Below are positions 7,589 through 18,612 of a stretch of 64,000 nucleotides of DNA, one piece after another. Both the position numbers and the translations under genes were made by a program. The DNA is taken from contig CAYXMQ010000014.1 in NCBI GenBank assembly GCA_964466195.1, forward strand, positions 25,045 to 89,044, in the 5' to 3' direction. Under the pieces are notes generated by a model. That model ran no database searches, was not told the DNA's origin, and saw nothing but the letters and a program-made list of their open reading frames with translations. The stretch comes from PFJX01 sp964466195. GTDB taxonomy: Bacteria > Pseudomonadota > Gammaproteobacteria > Burkholderiales > Thiobacillaceae. Position 1 is the stretch's first letter. Each line of letters opens with the position of its first letter.

Positions 7589-9127
7589 TCAGGTATAGGC
7601 CGGCAAGGTGGTCAAGCGCGCATCCTCCAGCGGCATCCCCACCGCAAAATGGTAAACCACTTGATAGCGCGTATCCGCCAGGCCCAGCACTTCGTGCACG
7701 GCATCGTCGAAGAAGCAGCCGATGCCGGTGCCGCGCCAGCCGGCGGCTTCGGCTTCCAGCGTCAGGCAATGGCCGAGCATGCCGGCTTCCCAATGCAGAT
7801 GCCGCCAGGCGGCAGGGTTGGCTTGTATGGGAGCGGCGAATTCGGCCAGCAACACGAAGCTCACTGCGCTGTGCGCGGCAATGTCCTGATGGCAGGACAA
7901 GGTGCGCGCCGTACGTTCCGCCTTGGCGGCCAGCAGTTGGTAGAGCGGCAGTTCGGCATCGGCCGGCGTCCAGGTGAACATTTGCGGCATCGCCTGCTTC
8001 AGGCCGCCAACGGCGGCCTCGGAGCGCGGCAGCGCGTAAAGCCCGGGCGCGACGCCGGCTACCCGATGCACCAGCAGTACCGGATGCACGCGCGCGGCAT
8101 GCGGCCACAAACGCCAGACCGGCGCGCCTCCCGGCAACAGCGATGCGATCAGGCGGCGGAACACGGCGTTCGGCAGCACGCTGGCGGCGTCGAACGCCTG
8201 CGCGCTGCGGCGTTGCAAGATGACCTGGCTGGCGGCCAGGGCGGAGTCAGACGCCACCTGCGGCGCGGCGCGGTCGGCGACGCAGGCCGCCGAGGGCAGA
8301 TCGCCGCGTGTCGCCTGCGCGACCGCCTCGATCACCGGCCAGGCATACATCGGCTGCGGATCGAGCAGGCTGGGCCGGCCCGCCCAGTGCGTGCAGACCG
8401 GCGGCAAGCTGTCGTCGGCGTGCAACGCAACGAGGACTTCGGCTTCTTCCGTCTCGACGCCGCTGAAATCCGCGCTCCGATCCACGCCCAGATGCGCCGC
8501 CACCGCCGCCGGCGACAACGCTGGCAGGCGCGCCTGCCAGCCGTGCAACGCCGCGGCGTAGGCCAGCGCGGCGAGGACATGGCCCAGATCGAGCTGGCAG
8601 TAGCGGAAGGCGCGTTCGCCGTATTTCCAGGCTTCGCGCCAGGCGATCGAGCTGTAACCGAGCCAGACGCCCGCCGTCGCCGGCGTCGGCGCCTCGCTCC
8701 AGGCGCGGTATTCCAGGCTGTGATCGTGCGGCTGGTAGTGATGCAGGCCGTCGGCCAGGCCAGGCACGGCGCGGCTGATCAGCCAGGTTTCGGTCGGGTG
8801 CAGATTGCCGGAAGAAGGATGCGCGCGCAGCGACCAGCGCTTGTCGCCATACTGCTTCCAGGCCGTGATGCCGGCGCACAGCCGCAACAGCGAACCCAGG
8901 CTGGCCGGCGAGAAATCCAGCGCCGGGCGCGCCTGATCGAGCTGCGGCCAGGCGATGTCGGTCGCCATCAGCCGGCGCGGCAACGGGGTGGTCGCGCACC
9001 CCGGCCAATATCGGAATGCCGCCGGCTGGGCCTCCCAATCCAGTGCGCCGGGGCCGTTGGCGTAACGGTCGAGGTGATGTTTGGTGCGGGCGTGATAGGC
9101 CAGCGTAGTCGCAATCGGATCGGTCAC
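7589..9127 (-). CDS. SagB/ThcOx-type nitroreductase-fold oxidoreductase (double domain)
   Basis: A 512-residue protein with two nitroreductase-like halves (about 60-270 and 285-510), the architecture of SagB/ThcOx flavin dehydrogenases; the N-terminal YHARTKHH motif is typical. In thiazole/oxazole-modified microcin pathways this fold oxidises azolines with FMN, but no cyclodehydratase or precursor peptide is visible nearby, so this is an orphan of unknown substrate. It starts at GTG 9127 with GAGGAG six bases upstream. It is divergent from glycogen phosphorylase and probably heads the unit that includes the DHOD-like and Crp genes. Confidence 0.85.
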   Translation of the reverse strand: MTDPIATTLAYHARTKHHLDRYANGPGALDWEAQPAAFRYWPGCATTPLPRRLMATDIAWPQLDQARPALDFSPASLGSLLRLCAGITAWKQYGDKRWSLRAHPSSGNLHPTETWLISRAVPGLADGLHHYQPHDHSLEYRAWSEAPTPATAGVWLGYSSIAWREAWKYGERAFRYCQLDLGHVLAALAYAAALHGWQARLPALSPAAVAAHLGVDRSADFSGVETEEAEVLVALHADDSLPPVCTHWAGRPSLLDPQPMYAWPVIEAVAQATRGDLPSAACVADRAAPQVASDSALAASQVILQRRSAQAFDAASVLPNAVFRRLIASLLPGGAPVWRLWPHAARVHPVLLVHRVAGVAPGLYALPRSEAAVGGLKQAMPQMFTWTPADAELPLYQLLAAKAERTARTLSCHQDIAAHSAVSFVLLAEFAAPIQANPAAWRHLHWEAGMLGHCLTLEAEAAGWRGTGIGCFFDDAVHEVLGLADTRYQVVYHFAVGMPLEDARLTTLPAYT

Positions 9128-9333
9128 GGGGCTCCTCGTGTACTTGGATTGGCGGCGAACATGGGGGCGCGACGGCGCGGCGACAAACTACCCGGCCTGT
9201 CCGGGGCTGTAAATGGCGAGCGGGCCGGAGCGAGTCGCACAAGCGTATAGGCCCAACGGCGCAATCTAGGTTAAAAAGTGCATCGGGGTGCCCGTGCGGC
9301 GCAAACCCGAACAGGAAATCAGGAGATACGGCC

Positions 9334-11832
<2,499 letters not shown>

Positions 11833-11851
11833 GCCGCCGCGCGGGAGCGGC

Positions 11852-12733
11852 TCAGATCTGGCCGATCCAGTCTCGGTCGTACTGGCGAAAGGCCGCGTGG
11901 CAAAGTCGCAGCACGTCGTCCGGCAAGGGGCCGTTGGCCGCCCATTTCAGGTTTTCGTGTAAATGGGCGACGCTGGCCGTTCCGACCACGGCGCAGCTGA
12001 CGCCGGGATGCCAGAGCGCAAAGCGAAGCGCCAGTTCGCCCCAGGGCATGCCGGGCTCGGGTAGCTGCATCGCCCGCCAACGCAGCCAGTAGGCTTCGCA
12101 ATAATCGCCATGTGGCTGTTGCGTGAAACGCCACGGTGCATTCGCCAGCGGTCGCTTGGCGATAAACCCCCGGCCGGCGAGTTTCGGTATGACCTCGTCG
12201 ATGACGCGTTGGTCGAACAGATTCAGCGACGCCATGCAGCCGTCGAAATGCCCGCAACGGATAGCGTAGTCGAGGGCGGCGCCTTCGCCTGAATAGGCGA
12301 TGGCCCTGATCTTGCCCGCGTGCTTGGCGTCATCCAGCGCGCGCAGCACGTCTTCCCGCTGCAGGATGGCGAGCGGGCAGGAGTGCAGATGCGCGATATC
12401 CAGCCAGTCAGTTTGCAGGCGACGCAAAGCCTGATCGACGCCTGCGGCAATGCAGGCCCCGGTCCAGTCCTCGATGCCCGCTACGCCGTAGCCCAGCTTG
12501 CTGGAAAGCGTGCAGGCCGCTCGGTGCGGAGCCAGCCAGCGGCCGATACGCTGCTCCGATACGCCGTAGCTCGGCGCCGTGTCGATCAAGCGGATGCCGG
12601 CAGCCAGCGCCTGATCGAGCAACGCCGCCGCCTCGCGCTCCGGCCAATCCGGATTGCCCAGTGGAATCGCGCCCAGCCCGATTGCCGAGACGACCACTTC
12701 GGTCAAACCGTAGTTACGGCGGGGAATCAGCAC
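11852..12733 (-). CDS. Aldo/keto reductase
   Basis: A 293-residue TIM-barrel NADPH-dependent oxidoreductase. The catalytic tetrad can be seen: Asp and Tyr in IDTAPSYG (about residues 50-57), Lys in SSKLGYG and His in IAHLHSC. The C-terminal AVVGTASVAHLHENLKWA is the cofactor 2'-phosphate loop typical of the family. The substrate is unknown; L-fucose/D-threo-aldose type dehydrogenases look similar. It is the last gene of the minus-strand alpha-glucan block, 33 bases after the SHOCT-ended exported protein, so a role on a sugar aldehyde is plausible but only by position. Confidence 0.88.
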   Translation of the reverse strand: MLIPRRNYGLTEVVVSAIGLGAIPLGNPDWPEREAAALLDQALAAGIRLIDTAPSYGVSEQRIGRWLAPHRAACTLSSKLGYGVAGIEDWTGACIAAGVDQALRRLQTDWLDIAHLHSCPLAILQREDVLRALDDAKHAGKIRAIAYSGEGAALDYAIRCGHFDGCMASLNLFDQRVIDEVIPKLAGRGFIAKRPLANAPWRFTQQPHGDYCEAYWLRWRAMQLPEPGMPWGELALRFALWHPGVSCAVVGTASVAHLHENLKWAANGPLPDDVLRLCHAAFRQYDRDWIGQI

Positions 12734-12766
12734 GTTGCCGGCGGGCGAACGGATGGCCCGACATCC

Positions 12767-13741
12767 TCACAGCTCGCCGAGCAGTCGCTGCCGTTGCGCG
12801 TTGAAATCGGCCTCGGTCAGCAAGCCCTGGTCGCGCATATCGCGCAGCGACTTCAAACGCGATGCAAATGAGCGCGACAGATCCTCGAATTCGAGTTCAT
12901 TGTTGGCGCTCGGCCCCCAGGAAAGCCCGGTCAGCGATTCGCCCGCGGCCAGTTTTCTGACCTGCAGTTCGGCGGTCGGCAACATGGCATCGACGATCGG
13001 CGGCGGCGCAATAGCCCCGTTGTAGCCGATGCCGCCAGCGGCAGGAAGCTGCGCGGGCTGCATGACGCCCAGATTGGCGTCGGCCTGCACCGGCGCGGCG
13101 GCCGTCACGAAGGCGGTGATGGCCCAGTTGGCGCCATCCGAGGCGCCGATGAACGCGCTCGGCACGAAGAATGAAATGGCGTTGTCCAGGATGCGTTGCT
13201 TGCCGGCAAAGAACATCGTCTCGTCGATGCTGTTCTCGGCGTCCTTCTGCGGCCGCTCGGGAAAGTTCTTCTTCAACGTGGCGAGCAATTGCGCCCGTAA
13301 CGACTTGGGTTGCGGGCTCAGCACGATGACCCGTTCCCAGGCATAGCGGGAGTCGATGCGCACTTTGCGGCCAGGCAGCGTAAACAGAAAACCCGAACCG
13401 TTCTTGCGGTCGGTATCGAGGTAGATATCCAGATTGAAGTTGAACGGCAGCAGCGGCTTGCCCGTCTGCGACGAGGTGCCCAACGCCTCGTCCGGCAGCC
13501 ACCATTTTTCCTGGATGCGATTATTGAAGGTGGCCACGAAGGTAAAGCCGGCTTCGTTCCGACTGACCGCAAGTGAGCGCAGATCCAGGTCCCCCGGCCG
13601 CAGTTCGCCGCCATTCGGGTAAACCAACGTGCCGTTGCCGGTGTCGTCGCCCGCCGGATCGGCCAGCCTCACCAGGCCTCGTTCGGCCGACCAGGCAAAC
13701 TGGCATGCAAACGCCAAGAGCAGAAACAATAAGCGCAGCAT
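12767..13741 (-). CDS. Exported glucodextranase-C/DOMON-like protein with C-terminal SHOCT motif
   Basis: A 324-residue protein with a clear signal peptide (residues 1-18). The mature part begins with LADPAGDDTGNGTLVYP followed by LDLRSLAV, the start of the glucodextranase C-domain/DOMON-like fold known from amylolytic enzymes as a sugar-binding or surface module. The last 30 residues (LRDMRDQGLLTEADFNAQRQRLLGEL) match the SHOCT motif. It has no catalytic residues I recognise. It is a paralogue of the next two such proteins (13752-14975 and 16903-17688). Ten bases separate it from the upstream paralogue, so they are cotranscribed and may result from tandem duplication. Confidence 0.75.
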   Translation of the reverse strand: MLRLLFLLLAFACQFAWSAERGLVRLADPAGDDTGNGTLVYPNGGELRPGDLDLRSLAVSRNEAGFTFVATFNNRIQEKWWLPDEALGTSSQTGKPLLPFNFNLDIYLDTDRKNGSGFLFTLPGRKVRIDSRYAWERVIVLSPQPKSLRAQLLATLKKNFPERPQKDAENSIDETMFFAGKQRILDNAISFFVPSAFIGASDGANWAITAFVTAAAPVQADANLGVMQPAQLPAAGGIGYNGAIAPPPIVDAMLPTAELQVRKLAAGESLTGLSWGPSANNELEFEDLSRSFASRLKSLRDMRDQGLLTEADFNAQRQRLLGEL

Positions 13742-13751
13742 CAGCGGGCCG

Positions 13752-14975
13752 TTACAAATCGCCGAGGATGCGCTGCTTGTGCTGCTTGAACTCCGTCTCG
13801 TCGATCAGTCCGTCATCCAGCAGTTTCTTCAGCGTTTGCAACCGCGCCGCTATGCCGACCTGCGGCGTCCGGCCGGGCTCGACGCCCTTGCTCGACACGG
13901 CGGGCGCGGCGGGATCGAGCAAACTCTTGACGCTGCTGATATTTCCGTCGGATCGCTTCGATTCCTGCGACGAGTCGCCCATCAGGCGCCTGAAGAAGCC
14001 CAGCGATTTTTCGATCAGCGTATCGTCCTCGGCCTTTTGCGAGGCGGGGCTGGCAGCGAATTCACGCCCGCGCTCGACATAGAGTGCGTCGTTTGCCGCA
14101 TGCGTGCCCCACGAAACACCGGTCAGCGCGGATGCGCTGGACAGCAGCGCCGCCTGCTGTTGCGGCGACGGCAGCAGCGCATCGACCACCGGCGAGGCCT
14201 TGCCGCGCCCCGAATACCCGAACGTGGCGCGCGGCCTGCCGGCGGCCGGCTGCAGCACCCCCATATCGAGCTCTTCAAGCGGCGTCTTGTTGGTCGGCAG
14301 GAAGCCGCCGGCCGCCGAGGTATAGGGCTTGGCGCCGGTGACCAGGACGGTCATCGCCCAATCGCTGGCCGGGTTATCGGCAAAGAATCCGGACGGCACG
14401 AAATACGCGATGGCTTTGCCGCGCACCCGTATCTTGGTAGGGAAAAAAATCGACTGGTCGATGCTGGCTTCCAGATCGGCCGGCGACCGCTCGGGATACT
14501 GGCGTTGCAGGGCGTCCAGCATTTCGGCCTTCATCAGTTCGGGCCTCGGCGTCAGCACCACGGCTCTTTCCCAGGCGTACGCCGGGTCGATCCGGACATG
14601 CCGGCCGGGCAGGGAAAAGGTGTTGCCCAGGTCTTTGCGCCGGTCCATGTCGATGTAGACATCAATATTGAAAGCGTAAAACCCCTTGCGAGCAAAATCG
14701 GACAGCGACTCCGCGGCGGCCCCCAGATAGGTCGAGGACGGGTTGCGAATCGGATTGGCGAAGGTCGCTTCGAACCAGTATCCATCGGCTTCCCGCGTCA
14801 GCTTGAACTGCCGCAAATCCAGATCACCTTCCTGGTAGTCCGGACTCAAGGGATAGACCAGATTGCCCGCGCCCACGTCATCGCCGGCAGGATCGGTAAA
14901 ACTCGCGATGAGAGTCTGTTCCGCCAACGCCTGGACGGATACGAACAACAAACAGGCAAACAGCCGAAATCTCAT
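13752..14975 (-). CDS. Exported glucodextranase-C/DOMON-like protein with linker and SHOCT motif
   Basis: A 407-residue paralogue of the protein at 12767-13741. A signal peptide (1-18, ending VQALA) is followed by FTDPAGDDVGAGNLVYP and LDLRQFKL. Matching landmarks run through both proteins: IDVYIDMDRRKDLG, RIDPAYAWERAVVLTP, IAYFVPSGFF and LTGVSWGTHAAND. A longer polar linker (about 305-375) precedes the C-terminal SHOCT-like segment LKKLLDDGLIDETEFKQHKQ. It is probably periplasmic and glucan-binding by analogy; this is inference. The gene follows the hairpin at 15056-15087, so its transcription may be reduced relative to, or independent of, the transporter genes. Confidence 0.75.
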   Translation of the reverse strand: MRFRLFACLLFVSVQALAEQTLIASFTDPAGDDVGAGNLVYPLSPDYQEGDLDLRQFKLTREADGYWFEATFANPIRNPSSTYLGAAAESLSDFARKGFYAFNIDVYIDMDRRKDLGNTFSLPGRHVRIDPAYAWERAVVLTPRPELMKAEMLDALQRQYPERSPADLEASIDQSIFFPTKIRVRGKAIAYFVPSGFFADNPASDWAMTVLVTGAKPYTSAAGGFLPTNKTPLEELDMGVLQPAAGRPRATFGYSGRGKASPVVDALLPSPQQQAALLSSASALTGVSWGTHAANDALYVERGREFAASPASQKAEDDTLIEKSLGFFRRLMGDSSQESKRSDGNISSVKSLLDPAAPAVSSKGVEPGRTPQVGIAARLQTLKKLLDDGLIDETEFKQHKQRILGDL

Positions 14976-15055
14976 GCATGCATCCTCAGGAATGAATCAA
15001 CAGCTTTGCGCCCGACTCGACGATATGCCTTGCCGGGCGGACAAGCCGATACTGC

Positions 15056-15087
15056 TAGCCGCCTTCCCAGTCTTGGGAAGGCGGCTA
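15056..15087 (-). terminator. Strong hairpin after the outer membrane barrel gene
   Basis: A perfect 14-bp stem (TAGCCGCCTTCCCA / TGGGAAGGCGGCTA) with a 4-base loop lies 24 bases past the barrel-gene stop. No T run follows on the minus strand, so it may be a partial terminator or an mRNA 3'-stabilising hairpin rather than a full intrinsic terminator. A second weaker hairpin (GACCGCA / TGCGGTC, 15090-15112) overlaps the stop codon. Confidence 0.6.
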
Positions 15088-15110
15088 AAGACCGCAAGTC
15101 GAGCCTGCGG

Positions 15111-16871
15111 TCAGAAGGTTACCTGAGCGGTTGCCTTCAGACGGTACTGCTCCAGATCCGACCGTGTTCCGGTACGGCCGGGGTCACCCTCGCCGTCGAT
15201 CCACTGCGCCAGCAAACCCAGCTCGAAACCGCCGAGACTGTAGCTGACCTTGGCGCTCCAGATGTCCTTGTCGTTGTTGAACACGCTGCCGGAATCCTTG
15301 ATGTCGCGACTGTAACGGCCGTAGGACAAGCTGCCATAGACATGGTTGTGAAGCTGGTTGCCGACCGTGATGCTGTAACCGCTGTCTTCGGTTTCGGTAT
15401 TGTCCGTGGCGAGAGACTTGTTGCGGCCGTCCTTGTCCTTGACCCACTTGTACTTGAAGGCGGTGTCCAGCCCCCCGGCGACGCGGAAGGTATGGTTGGC
15501 TTTGAAGACGGCGATCTTGGTATCGCGATCCTGATTCAATGCGTACCACCCCGACAACGGTCCGGTCGGGCTGTAGCCCTGCCAGTTGTTGTTGTAGTCG
15601 ATCATCGTCAACTCCAACGACATCGGCGTATCGGCAATCTCATAGTTGGTCAGCAAGGTATGCCCCTTCCAGCCGATCACCTGCTCGACCGGCGACTCGT
15701 TGAAGTCGATGAAGTCGTTGTCGGCGCCTCGATGTACGCCCTGGTGATAGGTGTCGTTCGCGGAGCCGCCCAGCCAGATGTTGCTGCCCCAGTTGTACCA
15801 GGCCGATTCCGATCCTTCCGTCAGCAATACGTCGGACTCGCGGCGGGCCGCGGTAATGCTGAAGTAGCCCTCGCCGATGTTGAAGTACTGATAGCTGAGG
15901 TTCAGGTTCTGAATGGGAAGCGAGCTGAACACCGCATCCAGTTTGTAGGCGTTGTCCGACACGCTGCTGCGCGGCGTGAGGCTCCAGGTTTCCCCCAGAA
16001 TGCCGGCGGGCGTATTGGACGTCGATCGATAGAAAGCGCCTTTCAGGTCGATGCCGTCCACCGGCGTCCCTTCCAGCTTGAGCGCATAGACATTGTTCTT
16101 GAAGATGGTTCTGACATCCGTGCCGTCCAGCGGGTTGGTGTCGGTGGCATCCACGTCATGGTCGCTGAAGGTTTGCGCGCTGGCGGTGAACTTGGTCGAG
16201 CCAATAGGCATTTTCACCTGAGCGATGTAAGTGGCCTCACCCTTTTGCACATCATCATTGCCGCAGCAGGTCGGACCGTTGCCCCAGTTGAAGCCGAGAT
16301 ATTCCGGCATGGTGATACGCGCCGCTTCCCAGGTGGCAGGACCGGCCTTGCCCTTGAAATAGAAGCCGTTGATGTTGTCGCGGTCGATGTAACGAATTGC
16401 GCCGACCGTGAAGGGGTCGAACATGGCCCACTGGCTGGAACCGATGCGCGCCTCGTTGAGCCAGCCATAGCCCGGCGTGAGCTGGATGTAGGCGCCGCGC
16501 AATTTCATGTATTTGCGCGAATTCATGGTCTTGGCGGGATTGTCTTCATCCTTGAAGCCGAACTCGCTCCAATACGAAGCCGAACTCCGGCTTTGCACCC
16601 GGAACCCCGCTTCGACTTGAGAATTGACCGTGGCGCGCACTTGAATGTTCAGTTCGGTCCACTGGCCCTGGTCGGCGCCACTGGCGGTATCGCCGCTGTT
16701 GCCGCCGACGCCGCCCTCGGTCGGACTGTTGGCTTCGCCGTTACGGTCGCCATCGAGAAACTTCATGTAAATATTGGATTCCTTCAACGACCAATCAACA
16801 GCCATCGCCGGCGCTGCCAGTACCAGGCCCAGGGCAACCACCAGGGGCTTTGCTACGAATCGCTTCTTCAT
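15111..16871 (-). CDS. Large outer membrane beta-barrel protein, probable glucan porin
   Basis: A 586-residue protein with a signal peptide (MKKRFVAKPLVVALGLVLA..., cleavage after AMA). The rest alternates polar and aromatic residues as in beta-strands and ends KATAQVTF, a terminal Phe as recognised by the BAM machinery. Residues 45-65 are Gly/Ser-rich. CCGND (about residue 205) is unusual for a barrel. I do not recognise the exact family; its place between the maltodextrin ABC genes and DOMON-like proteins suggests passage of maltodextrins across the outer membrane, a LamB-like role without visible LamB similarity. AGGAG precedes ATG 16871. Confidence 0.7.
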   Translation of the reverse strand: MKKRFVAKPLVVALGLVLAAPAMAVDWSLKESNIYMKFLDGDRNGEANSPTEGGVGGNSGDTASGADQGQWTELNIQVRATVNSQVEAGFRVQSRSSASYWSEFGFKDEDNPAKTMNSRKYMKLRGAYIQLTPGYGWLNEARIGSSQWAMFDPFTVGAIRYIDRDNINGFYFKGKAGPATWEAARITMPEYLGFNWGNGPTCCGNDDVQKGEATYIAQVKMPIGSTKFTASAQTFSDHDVDATDTNPLDGTDVRTIFKNNVYALKLEGTPVDGIDLKGAFYRSTSNTPAGILGETWSLTPRSSVSDNAYKLDAVFSSLPIQNLNLSYQYFNIGEGYFSITAARRESDVLLTEGSESAWYNWGSNIWLGGSANDTYHQGVHRGADNDFIDFNESPVEQVIGWKGHTLLTNYEIADTPMSLELTMIDYNNNWQGYSPTGPLSGWYALNQDRDTKIAVFKANHTFRVAGGLDTAFKYKWVKDKDGRNKSLATDNTETEDSGYSITVGNQLHNHVYGSLSYGRYSRDIKDSGSVFNNDKDIWSAKVSYSLGGFELGLLAQWIDGEGDPGRTGTRSDLEQYRLKATAQVTF

Positions 16872-16902
16872 GGTTTTCTCCTAAGTTTGCTGCAAGCGAG
16901 CA

Positions 16903-17688
16903 TTACTTCTTGATCATCTTCAGGGTGGCTTTCTTGACCGACTCGCCGTTGGGTCCGCAGACGTAAGCCAGCTGATCCTTCTGCGTCGCGCTCGCGGATT
17001 CGAGCACGTCCATCACATGCGGATCGCAGTTGCCGTCGTTGCCGCCGCCCCAGCGATGCTGCCCCTCGTATTCATTGACCTTGCGCGCCAGCAACGAGTC
17101 CGGTTCGGGGAAGCCCTCGTTGGACTGCATGACCGCCTGGTAGCCCCAGGCATCGACATTGCCATCGCCGCCCAGTTCGCTCAGCGGCACGCTGCCCTTG
17201 ATGGTCCGGTTGCTGCCTCGGGTGCTGTTCGGCACCACGATATCGGCGCCGAACTGGGCGGCCTTGGTCATCGCCTCGCCCAACACCCTGCCCTTCTTCT
17301 GCGGCGACAGGATGACCAGCTTGTTCCATTCATGCCCCTTGTCGAACTGGACATTCAAGCCGGGTGGAACCTCGCTGTAGCCGCCTTCCTTGGTTTTGAT
17401 GAAGATGAAGATTTCCTGCACCGAAAAGCCGACGCCCATGCCCCAAGGGTCTTCCAGCGAGCTATTGACGTCGACGGCAAAGTCGACGGAATCGCCGCTC
17501 TTGGTGACCTTCAGTTTGGTGAGGTCGAAGGAACCGTTTTTGTAAACGCCGTCGGTCGGATACGTGTAGTTACCCGGCCCTTTGTCATCCCCCTTGGGAT
17601 CGCTGAACTCCACGGCCTGGGCAAGCGACATGTTCAAAGCCAACGCAGAGACCACTGCCAGCGCAATCGTACTTTTCTTCTGTTTCAT
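16903..17688 (-). CDS. Exported glucodextranase-C/DOMON-like protein (no SHOCT)
   Basis: A 261-residue protein starting at ATG 17688 behind AAGGAG; a longer frame upstream (to 17850) would overlap malG and lacks a signal sequence. The signal peptide ends at AQA. The mature N-terminus FSDPKGDDKGPGNYTYP and FDLTKLKVTKSGD match the two other exported proteins of this locus, and WGMGVGFSVQEIFIFI is a DOMON-like core strand. Two cysteines (NCDPHV and YVCGPNG) could form a disulfide. It lies between malG (50-base gap) and the barrel gene (31-base gap), so it is likely part of the uptake apparatus, perhaps as a periplasmic or surface glucan-binding factor. Confidence 0.75.
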   Translation of the reverse strand: MKQKKSTIALAVVSALALNMSLAQAVEFSDPKGDDKGPGNYTYPTDGVYKNGSFDLTKLKVTKSGDSVDFAVDVNSSLEDPWGMGVGFSVQEIFIFIKTKEGGYSEVPPGLNVQFDKGHEWNKLVILSPQKKGRVLGEAMTKAAQFGADIVVPNSTRGSNRTIKGSVPLSELGGDGNVDAWGYQAVMQSNEGFPEPDSLLARKVNEYEGQHRWGGGNDGNCDPHVMDVLESASATQKDQLAYVCGPNGESVKKATLKMIKK

Positions 17689-17738
17689 TGCATCTCCTTC
17701 CTCTGTTGCCGCCGGGAAATTGAAGGCGGGGTTAAAAA

Positions 17739-18611
17739 TCATTTGACGCTGCCGGCGGTCAGGCCGGAGATCAGGTACTTCTGCAAATACAGAAACAAAC
17801 CAACCACCGGCAGGGAGACGATCACCGAACCGGCCGCGAAATAACCCCATTGCGAAGAGAAGCCGCCGACGAAGAAGCGCAGGCCGACCGGCGCAGTGTA
17901 GTTGCTTTCCGATTCCATGAAGATCGACGCGAGAATGAACTCATTCCACGCCGTCATGAAGGAAAACAGGGCGGTAATCGCAATCGCCGGCGTGGCCAGC
18001 GGCAGGATGATGCGGAAAAAGATCGTCGCCGGCGACGCGCCGTCGATGCGCGCGGATTCTTCGATATCCACCGGTATGGTGTCGAAATAGCCCTTCAACA
18101 TCCAGACGCAGAACGGAATGGCCGTGGTCGCATAGACGATGACCAGGCCGATATAGGTATTACCCAGGCCGAGCCATTTGACGATGATGATGAACAGCGG
18201 GATCAACATCAGCGTTCCGGGGAACATCTGCGACACCAGAAACAGCAGCATGCCCGCGTTGCGTCCGGGGAAACGGAAACGCGAGAAGGCGTAGGCCGCG
18301 GTGCAGGCCAGGAAAACGCCGAGTATGGTGGTCATCAGCGACACCACGGCGCTATTCCATAGCCAGGTGCCGAACGCCTGCTCGGTCCACACCTCGCTGA
18401 AGTTGGTCACCGAGAAATGCTCCGGCACCGGCACGATGCCGCGCAACCGCTCGAAGAAGGTCGGGTCCCTCGGCAAATCGATGATGCCGACGCTTTGCTG
18501 GCCGGAAAAGGCCAGCGCGATGACCCAGAGCACCGGATAGATCGACAGCAACGTGAACGAAATCAGCGTCGTGTGCAGTAACAGGTGGCTTCGCGGCTTG
18601 CTGTCGGCCAT
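17739..18611 (-). CDS. malG: Maltose/maltodextrin ABC transporter permease MalG
   Basis: A 290-residue inner-membrane permease with six predicted helices. The EAA coupling loop that docks on MalK reads EESARIDGASPATIFFRIIL (about residues 190-210). The C-terminus SGLTAGSVK is the typical MalG ending, which reaches into the substrate path. Length agrees with the family. The gene starts one base after the malF stop, showing tight coupling. Confidence 0.93.
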   Translation of the reverse strand: MADSKPRSHLLLHTTLISFTLLSIYPVLWVIALAFSGQQSVGIIDLPRDPTFFERLRGIVPVPEHFSVTNFSEVWTEQAFGTWLWNSAVVSLMTTILGVFLACTAAYAFSRFRFPGRNAGMLLFLVSQMFPGTLMLIPLFIIIVKWLGLGNTYIGLVIVYATTAIPFCVWMLKGYFDTIPVDIEESARIDGASPATIFFRIILPLATPAIAITALFSFMTAWNEFILASIFMESESNYTAPVGLRFFVGGFSSQWGYFAAGSVIVSLPVVGLFLYLQKYLISGLTAGSVK

Positions 18612-18612
18612 G

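Noticed and set aside
7589..9127. A thiazole/oxazole-modified microcin cluster around the SagB-like gene
   Set aside because: No YcaO/SagD, SagC or short precursor reading frame with a Cys/Ser/Thr-rich core is seen within 10 kb on either side.
13629..16913. A plus-strand open frame of more than 1000 codons opposite three minus-strand genes
   Set aside because: It is antisense to genes with signal peptides and conserved motifs, its translation is low-complexity and Arg/Gly/Ala-rich, and GC-rich DNA routinely leaves such antisense frames open. The same holds for long antisense frames at 878-2404, 2468-4792, 30553-32871, 34573-36393, 42372-44750, 54097-55509 and 61019-62260.
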